Shown piece by piece: positions 21,433-33,599 of a DNA stretch of 64,000 nucleotides (the stretch's first letter is position 1; each line of letters opens with the position of its first letter). Location: contig NC_064842.1 in the NCBI RefSeq assembly GCF_024166365.1, positions 17,455,001 to 17,519,000 on the forward strand, given 5' to 3'. Below the pieces are notes generated by a model that did no database searches, was not told where the DNA came from, and saw only the letters and a program-made list of their open reading frames with translations. The translations under genes were made by a program, and so were the position numbers. The stretch comes from Elephas maximus indicus (taxonomy: Eukaryota; Chordata; Mammalia; Proboscidea; Elephantidae).

Positions 21433-24119
21433 TAAAAAATAATTTTTATTGCCCTTTAAGTGAAAGTTTACAAATCAAGTCAGTCTCTCACACAAAAACC
21501 CATATACACCTTGCTACACACTCCCAATTACTCTCCCCCTAATAAGTCAGCCCGCTCCCTCCCTCCACTCTCTCTTTTCGTGTCCTTTTCGCCAGCTTCT
21601 CACCCCCTCCACCCTCTCATCTCCCCTCCAGGCAGGAGATGCCAACATAGTCTCAAGTGTCCACTTGATCCAAGAAGCTCACTCCTCGCCAGCATCCCTC
21701 TCCAACCCATTGTCCAGTCCAATCCACGTCTGAAGAGTGGGCTTCGGGAATGGTTCCTGTCCTGGGCCAACAGAAGGTCTGGAGGCCATGACCACCAGGG
21801 TCCTTCTAGTCTCAGTCAGACCATTAAGTCTGGTCTTATGAGAATTTGGGGTCTGCATCCCGCTGCTCTCCTGCTCCCTCAGGGGTTCTCTATTGTGTTC
21901 CCTGTCAGGGCAGTCATCAGTTGTAGCCAGGCACCATCTAGTTCTTCTGGTCTCAGGATGATGTAGTCTCTGGTTCATGTGGCCCTTTCTGTCTCTTGGG
22001 CTTGTAATCACCTTGTGTCCTTGGTATTCTTCATTTTCCTTTGATCCAGGTGGGTTGAGACCAATTGATGCATCTTAGATGGCTGCTTCCTAGCGTTTAA
22101 GACCCCAGATGCCACTCTTCAAAATGGGATGCAGAATGTTTTCTTAATAAATTTTATTATGCCAGTTGACTTAGATGTCCCCTGAAACCATGGTCCCCAG
22201 ACCCCTGCCCCTGCTACGCTGGCCTTCAAAGCATTCAGTTTATTCAGGAAACTTCTTTGCTTTTGGTTTAGTCCAGTTGTGCTGACCTCCCCTGTATTGT
22301 GTGCTGTCTTTCCCTTCACCTAAAGTAGTTCTTATCTACTAATTAGTGAATACCCCTCTCCCACCCTCCCTCCCTCCCCCTCTCATAACCACAAAAGAAT
22401 GTTTTCTTCTCAGTTTAAACTATTTCTCAAGTTCTTATAATAGTGGTCTTATACAATATTTGTCCTTTTGCAACTGACTAATTTCACTCAGCATAATGCC
22501 TTCCAGATTCCTCCATGTTATGAAATGTTTCACAGATTCATCATTGTTCTTTATTGATGTGTAGTATTCCACTGTGTGAATATACCATAATTTATTTATC
22601 CATTCATCATCCGTTGATGGGCACCTTGGTTGCTTCCATCTTTTTGCTATTGTAAACAGTGCTGCAATAAACACGGGTGTGCATATATCTGTTTGTGTAA
22701 AGGCTCTTATTTCTCTAGGATATATTCCAAGGAGTGGGATTGCTGGATTGTATGGTAGTTCTATTTCTAGCTTTTTAAGGAAGTGCCAAATCAATTTCCA
22801 AAGTGGTTGTACCATTCGACATTCTCACCAGCAGTATAGAAGTGTTCCATTCTCTCCACAGCCTAACATTTATTATTTTGTTTTTTGGATTAATGCCAGC
22901 CTTGGAGTGAGATGAAATCTCATTGTACTTTTGATTTGCATTTCTCTAATGGCTAATGATCGTGAACATTTCCTCATGTGTCTGTTAGCTACCTGAATGT
23001 CTTCTTTAGTGAACTGTCTATTCATATCTTTTGCCCACTTTTTAATTGGGTTATTTGTCTTTTTGTAGTTGAGTTTTTGCAGTATCATGTAGATTTTAGA
23101 GATCAGGTGCTGATCAGAAATGTCATAGCTAAAAACTTTGTTCCAGTCTGTAGGTAGTCTTTTTACTCTTTTGGTGAAGTCTTTGGATGAGCATAGGTGT
23201 TTGATTTTTAGGAGCTCCCAGTTATCTAGTTTTTCTTCTGCATTCTTAATAATGTTTTGTATACTGTTTATGCCACGCATTAGGGCTCCTAACATTGTCC
23301 CTATTTTTTCTTCCATGCTCTTTATCGTTTTAGATTTTATATTTAGGTCTTTGATCCATTTTGAGTTAGTTTTTGTGCATGGAGTGAGGTATGGGTCTTG
23401 TTTCATTTTTTTGTAGATGGATAGCCAGTTATGCCAGCACCATTTGTTAAAAAGACTGTCTTTTCCCCATTTAACTGTCTTGGGGCCTTTGTCAAATATC
23501 AGCTGCTCATATGTGGATGGGTTTATGTCTGGATTCTCAATTCTGTCCCATTGGTCCATGTATCTGTTGTTGTACCAGTACCAGGCTGTTTTGACTACTG
23601 TGGCGGTGTAATAGGTTCTAAAATCAGGTAAAGTAAGGCCTCCCACTTTGTTCTTCTTTTTCAGTAATGCCTTATTTATCCGGGGCCTCCTTCCCTTCCA
23701 TACGAAGTTGGTGATTTGTTTCTCCATCTCATTAAAAAATGTCGTTGGGATTTGGATTGGAATTGCATTAAATGTATAGATCGCTTTTGGTAGAATAGAC
23801 ATTTTTATAATGTTAAGTCTTCCTAACCACGAGCAAGGTGTGTTTTTCTGCTTACGTAAGTAAGTCTCTTTTGGTTTCTTGCAGAAGTGTACTGTAGTTT
23901 TCTTTGTATAAGTCTTTTACATCTCTGGTAAGATTTTTTCCTAAGTATTTTATGTTCTTGGGGGCTACTGTAAACGGCATTGATTTGGTGATTTCCTCTT
24001 CAGTGTTCTTTTTGTTGGCGTAGAGGAGTCTCACTGATTTTTGTATGTTTATCTTGTATCCCGATACTCTGCTGAGCTCTTCTATTAGTTTCAGTAGTTT
24101 TCTGGAGGATTCCTTAGGG
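21433..24119 (-). mobile_element. 5'-truncated L1 LINE with target-site duplication
   Basis: The minus-strand element runs from the C-terminal half of ORF2 (24119) through a roughly 1-kb 3' UTR to an A-rich end at 21433-21448. The 3' UTR modules (aagtgaaagtttacaaatca, tctagttcttctggtctca, accatggtccccagacccc) recur at 20.6, 43.3, 54.8 and 55.8 kb and define the local L1 lineage. It is flanked by 17-base direct repeats that differ at one position. A truncated element like this cannot move itself. Confidence 0.92.
22435..24119 (-). pseudogene. L1 ORF2 C-terminal half, broken
   Basis: Three frame segments in order encode the end of the L1 ORF2 protein: 24119-23852, including [11 protein letters not shown] and TVAPKNIKYLGKNL; 23802-22873, 309 codons including [20 protein letters not shown] and [12 protein letters not shown]; and 22815-22435, including LEIELPYNPAIPLLGIYPRE and CPSTDDEWINKLWYIHTVEY. 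ORF2 is the endonuclease and reverse transcriptase of L1. The endonuclease and the catalytic YADD region are missing through 5' truncation, and frameshifts lie near 23.83 and 22.85 kb. The long open segment suggests a moderately young insertion. Confidence 0.9.
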
Positions 24120-24136
24120 TAAAGCAATATGATTTT
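24120..24136. repeat. Target-site duplication, right copy, of the younger L1
   Basis: taaagcaatatgatttt, the partner of 21416-21432. The next bases return to unique sequence. Confidence 0.85.
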
Positions 24137-25609
24137 AAAGAACCAAGCAATGCTTATAAGAACATCTATTCTGTTACCAGTCCCTCTTGATTTTCAGAGA
24201 ATAGACTCCTCCTCAGGGCATTTCAGGTAAGGAGTGCTTATAATAAAAGATATCCTCCCAGCACCAGGCCTTCTGGAACTGGAGTGTTGTTATTTGGGAT
24301 GTGGATCTTGGTGATTCTCAGGAGCATGATGTTGCGGCTCTCTACTCTTGTGGCTCTGCTCCTTAAGACTCTTCAGACTTAGGCTGTATCCCTGATACCT
24401 GCTGGGCTGGTCGTTCTTTCCTACTGCCAGTACTGGATGCAGACTGTATGCCCCAAGTTCAAATTATCTGAGAACCTATATATTAGAGCCATCTAGTAGA
24501 CACTATCTAGTAGGACCCCTTACTCTATGTTGTTCTGGAAACAAAAAAACTCTCTAAAGAACCCATTCTTGTCCAGGCCACCATCCTCCTTGCATTTCCA
24601 GTTTCAAAGAGTGCATCAGGCTAAGGCAAGGCACCAATACACACAAAGCACAGCAATTCACTGAGAAGAAACCACCTGTAGCAGGCTCTTCATCAGAAAG
24701 GGGCTGTGGACACAGCAGGCACTTCGAAGGCCTATACATTTCACCTCTTACCCTTCTTTCCTCATGTACAGCTTCAAAACATCCATCCAACCTAATCCAA
24801 CTATTATGTTCATCCACCAAGTTCTCCTTTCTTAATGGTGGAAAATATATTTTGAAAGATTTGAAAAATCAGAGGATTTTAAAGTTTCAAGCTATCTTAG
24901 AAATTTTATAGATGAGGAAACTAAAGAGGGGAGGCTCAACACTGAGGTAGTGTGATCTCATTCATCAAGATTCCACCCCTAGGGGTGCCTCTCTCCTTTC
25001 GTTCTTACCTGCTACCATACTCTCCTGTATCTTGAAAGTCTCCAGGGTTGGCCAAACTACTGTTTCTATCCCAATAATTTAATTTGTCCAATAAAAAAAG
25101 TGAAATGAAAGAAATTAAGATTGTCTACTTTTAAAGTCACTTTTGGACCAGATTTCTATCCAGACTAGAACCTTAGACAAGAATATTTTCTTCTTTGTTT
25201 AGTTTGTACAGCTCTTGTCAATCTCCAGTCTTTGAAAATGAGAAGCAGCCATTTGTGGGCTGTTGTCATTCTGATGAATGATGTGAGCCTCTTCTGCTCC
25301 CTAAGTGCGTATCTCCTTCCTGACCTTTGATCCAAGGCAATTAAGAGCAACAATAAAATCACAAAACCTCACTTTTGATCAATGCATTCTGGCCAGGGGG
25401 AGATCTGGTTGTCCTTTCAGGATAACTATAATTAGATTGGGTTTGGAATTCGGATTGCTGCATCATGTAGGAAAAAACCATAGTTTTAAATCACCATCTC
25501 AATACTTCAGAAGGAACTAGCAAAATCTAAAAATTGGGAACAGGATTTGGAGTGAAAGCAAGACATTTTAAATTTCAGATTTAACTGGAACACGTTATAA
25601 GCAGGGTTT
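24137..25609. other. Intergenic stretch, no gene seen
   Basis: Mostly unique sequence. About 24908-24945 (tagatgaggaaactaaagag) looks like a small minus-strand MIR remnant. An 88-codon minus-strand open frame at 24554-24820 has no recognisable similarity. Confidence 0.35.
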
Positions 25610-25743
25610 TAAATCAGTTTGTTCCAGTTTGAACCCTGCTGAGAACTTGCATTTCCACCCCAGATATAGTGAATCAGAATCTACATCTTAACAAGATTTC
25701 CAGGTGATTCTTATGTATAATAAATTTTGAGAACCGCTGCTCT
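25610..25743 (+). mobile_element. MER20-like hAT non-autonomous element
   Basis: Contains ctgagaacttgcatttccac, tgaatcagaatctacatctt, aacaagatttccaggtgatt and the end gagaaccgctg, the layout of the mammal-wide MER20 element. Confidence 0.65.
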
Positions 25744-25912
25744 ACTAGTGGCACAGTAGTTAAGAGCTTGTCTGCTAACAAAAAGGTCAGCAGTTCGAAT
25801 CCACCAGCTGCTCCTTGGAAACCCTATGGGGCAGTTCTGCTCTGTCCTATAGGGTCCTTATGAGTTTGAGTCAACCCAAGGGCAAAGGGTTTCGTTTTTT
25901 GGTTTGGGCTTT
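25744..25912 (+). mobile_element. AfroSINE, short form
   Basis: Order: gtggcacagtagttaagagc, tgctaacaaaaaggtcagca, tccttggaaaccctatgg, ctgtcctatagggtcct, then a diverged tail and gggtttcgttttttgg. Confidence 0.9.
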
Positions 25913-25919
25913 AGTAATT

Positions 25920-26035
25920 CTCTACCAGTTCTCAGAACTGGTCCCTAACTAGTAACATTAGCAACACCTGGGAACTTGTTAGAAATTCATATTCTCAGCA
26001 GGGCCTCAGACTGGAATGAACAAGTTCAAATCCCT
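25920..26035 (+). mobile_element. MER20-like element, 5' part
   Basis: Contains cagttctcagaactggtccc, acacctgggaacttgttaga and aattcatattctcagcaggg, the first half of a MER20-type element. It is cut by the AfroSINE that follows. Confidence 0.6.
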
Positions 26036-26040
26036 ATTTA

Positions 26041-26248
26041 GAAGTAGCTAGTGGTCTAATGGTTAAGCACCAGGCTGGTAACCAAAAGGCTGGTGGTGCG
26101 AATGCAGACAGCTACTCCTCGAGAGAAAGACCTAGTGATCTGCTTCCATAAAGATTAAAGCCAAGAAAACCCTATAAAGCAGTTCTACTCCGTCACATAG
26201 GGTCCCTGTGAATCATAATTGACTCACCATCACCCGACAACAACAGAT
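26041..26248 (+). mobile_element. AfroSINE, long form, diverged
   Basis: Order: tagtggtctaatggttaagc, ggtaaccaaaaggctgg, gagaaagacctagtgatctg, cttccataaagatt, ccctataaagcagttctact, tgactcaccatcacc, then caacaacag. It includes the internal long-form segment. Confidence 0.82.
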
Positions 26249-26513
26249 AAGTACATTAGTCTTGTACAAAGGAGGGGTGGTACTTGGAGGTCACCGAACC
26301 TTGTTTTCTAGTCCAATTAAGCCACAACAGTCAGAGGGAATAAGGTAGTCTGATGGAGAGTAGGATGTTCCTTTGCACCTCATATTATCTTGAGATGGTA
26401 TGAAGCTGCAAACTGAACTTTTTTTTAATAACAATTTTATCGAGGTATGATTTATGTACATAACTGCCTCCATTTAAAGTCTACAGCTCAATGAGTTTTG
26501 AAACATGTATGCA

Positions 26514-26716
26514 AGGAGCCCTGGTGGCCCAGTGGTTAAGCTCTCAGCTGCTCACCGAAAGGTTGGCAGTTTGAACTAACCAGCCGCTCCTCAGGAGAAA
26601 GATGTGGCAGTCTGCTTCCGTAAATATCACCACCTTGGAAATCCTATGGGGCAGTTGTGGCTCTGTCCTTTAGGGTCGCTGTTAGTCGGAATTGACTCGA
26701 TGGCAACGGGTTTAAT
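26514..26716 (+). mobile_element. AfroSINE, long form, well preserved
   Basis: Starts ggagccctggtggcccagtg, then ggttggcagtttgaacta, gagaaagatgtggcagtctg, cttccgtaaatatcacc, ccttggaaatcctatggggc, ggaattgactcgatggcaac, ggg. A clear example of the long form. Confidence 0.93.
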
Positions 26717-27307
26717 GGGGTATATACCCGTGAAACAATCAAGATGCATAATGTTCTCTTCAATCCCAAAAGTTTCCCTGTGCCTCCTTGTAGTCCATCC
26801 TCCCTTTATCTCCCTGTCCAGGGAACCACTGATCTGTTTTCTACCATTATGGATTAGTTTGCATTTTCTAAAATTTTACATAAATAGAAACATATAATAG
26901 GCATGCTTGTTTTCTGGCTTCTTTCCCTCAGAATAATTTTGAGATCCATTCAAGTCATTTGTACATCCATACTTCATTACTTTTTATTGCTAAATAGTAG
27001 TCTATTGTATTGGTGATGGACACTGTGTTGTTTCCATTTTCTGGCTATTATGGGTAAAACTGCTATGAACACCAGTGTAAAAGTTTTTGTGCAGACGTTT
27101 TTATCTCTTAGGCAAGAACCTAGGTGTGGAACTGCGGGGTCATGTAGTAGATGTACATTTTACTTTATAAGAAACTGCCAAACTGTTTTCCAAAGTGGGT
27201 GTATGATTTCACAATCCCACTGTGTATGAGAATTCTGATTGTCCCACATCCTTAACCACACTTGGTAGTGTTAGTGTTTTTAATTTTAGCCATTCTAGCA
27301 GATGTAT

Positions 27308-27462
27308 GGAAACCCTGGTGGTGTAGTGGTTAAGAGCTACAGCTGCTAACCAAAAGGTCGGCAGTTTGAATCCACCAGGTGCTCCTTGGAAACCCTATGG
27401 GGCAGTTCTACCCTTTTCTATACGGTCACTATGAGTTGGAATAGACTCGAAGGACCACACCG
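27308..27462 (+). mobile_element. AfroSINE, short form
   Basis: Starts ggaaaccctggtggtgtagt, then tgctaaccaaaaggtcgg, tccttggaaaccctatgg, tatgagttggaatagactcg. A small ccaccaccacca run follows the tail. Confidence 0.92.
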
Positions 27463-29290
27463 CCACCACCACCAGTGGAGGTGTAGTGGTAACTCACTGT
27501 TTTCTTTTGCGCTGCCTTCTTGACTAACGATACTCTGCATCTTTTCAGGTACTTATTAGCCATTTGTATATTTTCCTTTAAAGCATGTCCACAGTTTTTT
27601 AGTCGAGTTGTTTGTCGTATTGCTGAGTCGTATAAGATCTTTATACATTCTGGATGCAAGATCTTTACCAGATAAATGTATTTTCTTCCAATCCCTGTCT
27701 TGTCTTTTTCATTTTCCTAACCATGTCATTTTAAGAACACACATTTTTTAAGTCCAGTTTATCATTTTTTTCTTTTGTAGCTTGAGTGTTTTACATTCTA
27801 AGAAATCTTTGCTCACCCCAAGGTTGCAAAGATATTCTCCTAGAAATTTTACAGTTTCAGGTTTTACGTTTAGATCCATTTATTTCAAGTTAATTTTTGT
27901 GTGTGGTGTGAGGTAAGGGTCTATTTTTTCCCAATTGGATACACAGTTGTTGAAGCACTCTTTGGTGAAAAGATTTTGCTATCCCCTACTTAATTACTTT
28001 AGCATCTTTGCTGAAAATCATTGGAAAAGATATGCTTAGGTCTATTTCTAGACTCTTTCCTTTTGCTACACTGTCTGATTACTGTAGTATTAAACCCCAA
28101 AATAAGGAAGTTTAAGTCCTCTGATTTTGTGCTTTTCTAAAAGTTTCTTTAGCTATTTCCTAGACCACTTGCACCTCCACACAAATTTTAAAATCAGCCT
28201 GCCAGTGCCTACAAAAAAATTCTGCTGGAATTTTAATTGGGACTGTATCAAATCTATGGATTAATTGAGGGAGAAATGTCTTGAGTTTTCCAGTCCATGA
28301 ACAGCATACATCTCTTCATTTATTTAGATCTTCTTTACTTTCTTTCAGCAATGTTGTGTAAATTTCAGGGTACAGGTCTTGCTCACATTTTGTTAAATTT
28401 GTCATATTTTTTGATATTATTGTAAATTGAATTAATTTATTTTCCAATTGCTCATTGTTAGGATGCAGAAATACTATTGATTTTTGTATACTGACCTTGC
28501 ATTTTGTGATCTTGCTAACCTCAATTAGTTCTAGTAGCATTTCATAGATGTCATAGGATTTTCTTTATGAACAATCATGTTATTTGCGAACAGTTTTATT
28601 TCTTCCTAGAATTCTAATCGGGGTGTCTTTTATTTCTTTTTTTTGCAATAGGATCTCCAGTACAATGCTGAATAGAAAACCTCGCCTTGTTCCCAGTCTT
28701 AGGTGGAAAGCATTTGTTCTTTCTCCATCCAGTATATGGTGTTACCTGTGGGTTTTTCATACATGCCATTTGTCATGTTGACGAAGTTCCTTTCTAGTTC
28801 CCGTTTGCTGACAATTTTTATCATGAATGTTGAATTTTATGAAAAGCTTTTCCTGATTTATTGATGTGATCATATGGTTTTTCTTTTTTAGTCTGCTAAA
28901 ATGGTAAATTGCATTGAGTGATTTTTGAATGCTAAACCAACCTGTGTTTCTGGGATAAATCCTACTTGGTCACGATGATATATTATCCTTTTTCACATTT
29001 TATTAAATTTGATTTACTAATATTTTGCTAAGGGTTTTTGTCACTACACGCATAAGTGGTTTTGGGCTTTAGTTGTCTTATTGTCTGGTTTTGGTATCAA
29101 AGCAATACTGGTGCCATAAAACGATTCTCTCCCTCTTTCTGAAAGTGTTTTGTAGGATGGGTATAATTTCTTTCTTAAATGATTGATAGAATTTACTGGG
29201 AAAGCCATCTGGGGCTGGGTTTTCTTTGGAAAAAAATTTTAATTGTGCTATTTAGGGCTATTCAGACTTTCTATTTTGAAGGAGATTTGC

Positions 29291-30555
29291 AGTGAAGCTT
29301 TCTATTGCTGGAAAACCCACCAGTAATAATGCCACAAGTGCTAACTAGAAGTGAAAAGTAATAATTACTAGCTCTTTGGGTGATAGAAAAGGTTCCTGTC
29401 TATCAAGTTGCTATGCAGGTGACCTAGATAGAATTCTGCTTTTATCCCAACAGCGCCTGACACATGGTAGAAAAGAATGAGCTCAAGTTTCCACCCCCAT
29501 GAGTAGCATGTTCCCTCATTTCTTCATTTCTATTCCACCTTCACAAACACATTTCCCTCACAGGTGTTAACTTTTTAAAGTTGTTGTTATTATTTCTTGT
29601 TTCTGAAGCCCTAGCATGCAGCTCGGTGTTAGGCACACCATAGGCATTTGGATGTCTGTGGAACTGTGAAAAGTATGGGACAGAGAGCAGTAAGCTCAGT
29701 TGCTCATGGCTCTGCATTGATCTTAGAGCCAGGGAGAAGAGATACCGATAAGATACCGTAGCTGTTCTCAGTAGTCGAAACCCTGGAAGATTTCAAAGTT
29801 ACCAAAACACCTTAAGGAAATCTTTTTTTAAATCTCACTGTAGCTTTTACAGGGTCAGTTATTGGAGGTCAATAAATATTTGAGTTTTTACAGTAGCAGA
29901 TGGGACTAGAATTTGTGCCAGTAAGCCCAGAATCACTCTTATTCTTCTAGAAGTTGGAGGTGACATGATAGAATGGAAAGTAAAATGGACTCGGGAGTTA
30001 CAAGACCTGGAGTTGAGAGTATGTTCTGCCAGCAAAAAGGATGTGCGTTTACTGACTTAAGCACCAAATGAATAAATGTGAGAACACTACCTACATTGCA
30101 TCAATCATATAGGAGTTAAATATTATTTCTGTGAGCCCACAGAAATGAGTTATACAGTTCATGTCAGTGGAAAGACAAAATTTCAGTCTCTGCCTGGATT
30201 GGGAGTGACTGTTACACAGTCAGCTTCAACAGAACAGTTTAATAGCTAAGATTTCTTGGTTCTTTTGCCACCTTCCTTCCTGTACTCCCACCTTCCTCCA
30301 TCCCTGCCACCCCTCAGTACCCTCCTGCCGTCCCAATAAGACCCAATGCACATCTGTCCTTTCAAAATAAGCCCCACCTTCAAATTTCAAATCCTCTCAG
30401 CATCTAATACACAAATTCATAGCTTGATAAGGTAAACGTCCTAGGGGATTTTGATTCTTAAATCTAAAGGAGTGAATTTTTAGAGGAACTTATAGGTATT
30501 GTGTCAGGCAGATGGGGGGAGGTATTTTAGAAGCAGAGAGCCCTTTACTTAGAGA
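29291..30555. other. Intergenic stretch, no gene seen
   Basis: No exon or named repeat recognised. 30258-30340 is C/T-rich (ccaccttccttcctgtactc). Confidence 0.35.
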
Positions 30556-30775
30556 GCTCTTGACCAGTTGCCAAGTTGATTATGACTCATGATGACCCTA
30601 TGCATGTCAGAGTAGAACTGTGCTCCATGGGTTTTCAATAGCTGATTTTTGGGAAGTAGATAGCCAGGCATTTCTTCCAAGTGCCTTTGGGTGGACTCAA
30701 ACTGCCAACCTTTCAGTTAGCAGCTGAGCACATGAACAGTTTGTATCACACAGGGATTCCTATTAGACTTTCCAG
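30556..30775 (-). mobile_element. AfroSINE, diverged variant
   Basis: Plus-strand reading: gaccagttgccaagttgatt, actcatgatgaccctatg, gcatttcttccaagtgcctt, tgggtggactcaaactgcca, cctttcagttagcagctgag. Same subfamily as the copies at 7.7 and 10.5 kb. Confidence 0.82.
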
Positions 30776-32354
30776 AACAGACAACCACCTACCTACTTGT
30801 GGGGCCACACCAACATCTGAAATTATTTTATTTTCACCAAGCAGTTTTTCTCAACACCCAAGGATTCAAATAAACTCTCTGAGACATTTTGTTGGTGTAG
30901 ATTTTAAATTACAAGCTAGATTTGATATCCTCAAATACAGTTCTTTAGGAAGATAAGATTGTTACAAATTGTTGTCAGTACTTTCAAATGAGAGGAAAAA
31001 TTACATTTTAGTAAAATCGGATGACTTTTTTATGTCTGAAATAACAATCCTTCCATCAGCAGGTGGTATTACTCCAATTCATGCAGTAAATGATTAATAC
31101 ATTTTTAAAAGCTGCCCTAAGTTTTCTAGCAGAGACTTGATGCTTATTTTAACTAAAGATATTAATATACTCCTGAGGTCACCTCACCCTCCCCTGGGAA
31201 GCGGTGAGCACATATGGTTTCTCTGAGATTCGAGAGGATCCCTGTTCTTCCAAGGTATTATCTTCTTCCTCTTATCTCAGAATTTCCCAGGAAATTCTTC
31301 AGTTTCAGAAGTGGCCCTGGTGGCCGACAGGCAAATATAACACCACAGGTTATATTATATGTCTCTAATAAGTGACCTAAAAGAAGTGGGCAGGAGGGAA
31401 TTTTTAACTTATCTTGACATAAAACCAGAAGAAATCACCATCACCAAATTCTTGTAACTAGAAATGATGAGGGTGCGATGGAAGAGGTTGATCTTATGCT
31501 GGGGATGCCCCTCACAGGAGGCCTTGTGAACATCTTTTATAGAACCACATAATTAGTACCATCGACATTTTACATATTTTACATACAATTTGAATAGAAA
31601 TTCTTAAAATTTACAATAGAACATTAAAATAATCTTCTAATAAAATCAGTCTTAAGTATAAGGAATCTGAATTTCAATATCTTATACAATTCTAAATAAA
31701 TATCTTTGATCTAGAACCCTTCAAAATATTACAGTTTATGGCGACATGATGCAGACAAGTCCAACAGTATTGTAAGTGAAAATAAAACATTAATTTAAAA
31801 TTAAACAAGCCTAAAAACATGCTGAACTCAAATTATAGAAAATCAAAACACTAAGTACATAATAATTAAATATCTGGCACTGTGAGAACCGAATGCATGC
31901 TCAGCAATACACTTTCGACTTATAGAAAAAAGCCCTTTGAGATTCATGTCATCTAAATAAATAAGCGGAAACACAAAGGGAGGGACTGTACCAGCCAGTA
32001 ACAACTAGAAAGTAATTTCTCTCTTTTTCTTTCAAATGATTCTAACAGAAAAACACAAAATAATGATCGTTTGCTGAAAAACTATAAATCATGTGTTTAA
32101 TGTTTTTAAAATGCTCCCTACGGTATAAAAACCCAAAGCAAGGCTTCCTAAGTGTTAGACCACTGTACCTTAGAAAAGGACATGCTACCTAACTGATAGA
32201 TTTAAAAACAAATATTACACATTTGCCTATTTAAGATAGGATTGAATTTTCTCTAATGACCCTGTAATTGATCTAAATCAAGCCCGTGATATGAACGTAC
32301 ATTCAGACATCAGAATGCGTGATCTGTTAATACTGAATTATGTATATGATTTAA
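30776..32354. other. Sequence just downstream of CNST, no repeat recognised
   Basis: AT-rich and free of recognisable AfroSINE, L1 or MIR copies, unlike the rest of the left third. Part of it may be CNST 3' UTR if a distal polyadenylation site is used. Confidence 0.35.
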
Positions 32355-33349
32355 TTTCCCTTGCCAAAGTATTAGTTTATTTTACATAGGACTAGAATGA
32401 AAATATCTAAAATAAGAACTTGGCTATCTTTGTGTCCTGGTTCTTAGATATTTAGAATGTAATCGGTGCTTAATCAGTACTCGCTGAATTAAGTCCAGCA
32501 TTCGTCATACTCCAGGAATCATTCAATCCACAATGAAACTGGTTGCCTGAGACTTAGGGGGCAGCTTTTTTAATGCTACTTTCAGGCCTGTGATTAACTT
32601 CTGGCTAGTCAATCAGATTAACTGCCACAGATACGTCACAATTTCTCATTTCAGGGCCAAAGATTTCTAAAATCCATCTATTCCACAGTTAAGCAGTCCT
32701 CAAAGATTTGTGCCTGCACATCTGTAGTTAAGGTAAAAGAATAACCTTTGTTATTCTATGTTGGATATTTGCGTATGATAACTGCCTGAAACTACACAAC
32801 ACACACGCATACACACACAACCGTTTCACAAATGGAGACGAAAATCGGGAAATAATGTACAAAGCCTAAATTACACAGCTCCCAAGGTTAACTAAAAAAG
32901 ACAATGAATCCATAGGATAACCCGTTTTGACTATACACAAACTTATTGCGTGATGGCTGGAAGCAGTATCTTTGGACCAACAAATGTAAACCAAAAGTAT
33001 TCTTTAACCATTAGCTGGATAAGGTAGCTAGAAATGGTGTGGCTACAAGATTGCCTTTTTTAATTCTGCTCAGTGCGCCTCATTCACTGGGAAGCCACGA
33101 GGAAGAGATGGACATTGTTTTCAAAGGTTGCTTTTTCCATCCAGGATGCTCAAATCAACATTTGCCTCCTTGTGCTGATTACTCGAACAGAGTTCCTCTG
33201 GGCTGCTGTTGGAAGTTGCGCTTTCTGATGTCCATGGGGGGAGGGAAGAGGGAAAGGGGCATGTTACAGAACCCCTGAAATAAAAGCTGTTTAAAAAGTT
33301 TCACATCTTCGATTCTCACTGCCAGCACTCCTGTCCCTCGACAATGCTG
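32355..33349 (-). other. CNST: Probable CNST 3' UTR (distal end uncertain)
   Basis: This directly follows the CNST stop codon. No interspersed repeat is recognisable. A minus-strand AATAAA (tttatt at 32377-32382 on the plus strand) is a candidate polyadenylation signal and would give a 3' UTR of about 970 nt. Other candidates exist further left, so the end is a guess. Confidence 0.4.
32377..32382 (-). terminator. Candidate polyadenylation signal AATAAA for CNST
   Basis: The canonical hexamer on the minus strand, about 970 nt after the stop codon. I have no transcript evidence, and alternative signals farther left are possible. Confidence 0.3.
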
Positions 33350-33555
33350 CTAGGAGAGGTAGATCCAGTGTTTAAGATGTGCCATTCCCTGCAGTAACGT
33401 AGTGTAATAGAAGTCCACGTTGTCTGCAAAGTCTGTGCAAACAGGTGACTCCATGTCACCAAGAGAGCAGTACAAGGCAGTTCCTCCAACACTAAGGAAA
33501 ACAGTTGCTATGCACAACAAGATCAGTAAAATGCAGGAGCCACCTCCCACTTCAT
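33350..33555 (-). CDS. CNST: CNST terminal coding exon (membrane segment and C-terminus)
   Basis: The exon begins after the acceptor TTCGCAG with AT, which completes an Asp codon split as G|AT with the preceding exon. It then encodes 67 residues and TAG at 33352-33350. EVGGGS precedes a hydrophobic stretch of about 20 residues (CILLILLCIATVFLSVGG), the single transmembrane helix of consortin. The short tail contains SPVCTDFADNVDFYYT and ends LKHWIYLS, which on family knowledge lies on the lumenal or extracellular side. I recognise it as consortin from memory of the family. The acceptor has a pyrimidine-rich tract (TTCTTCTCTTGTTCCTTG). The frame is intact and well conserved. Confidence 0.96.
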
Positions 33556-33599
33556 CTGCGAACATGTACAAGGAACAAGAGAAGAACAGAGTTAGGCTA

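Larger units (their letters stand above)
26415..29290 (-). mobile_element. Old L1 LINE (ORF2 C-terminal half plus 3' UTR), interrupted by two AfroSINEs
   Basis: The 3' end at about 26.42 kb (taacaattttatcgaggtat) is typical of ancient mammalian L1 3' UTRs. Further right, minus-strand frames read as decayed ORF2: 27429-27659 (LKENIQMANKYLKRC) and 28316-28540 (SKITKCKVSIQKSIVFLHPN, LLKESKEDLNK). Similarity continues to about 29.29 kb. Many stops and small indels show an old insertion. AfroSINEs at 26514 and 27308 landed in it later. Confidence 0.8.

Noticed and set aside
21460-22011. 168-codon plus-strand and 110-codon minus-strand frames
   Set aside because: Both lie in the L1 3' UTR, which is non-coding. 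Similar frames recur in each copy of that UTR.
1-33000. Exons of SCCPDH, expected to follow CNST
   Set aside because: No recognisable SCCPDH coding segment seen. In human the gap between the genes is larger than the sequence available here.
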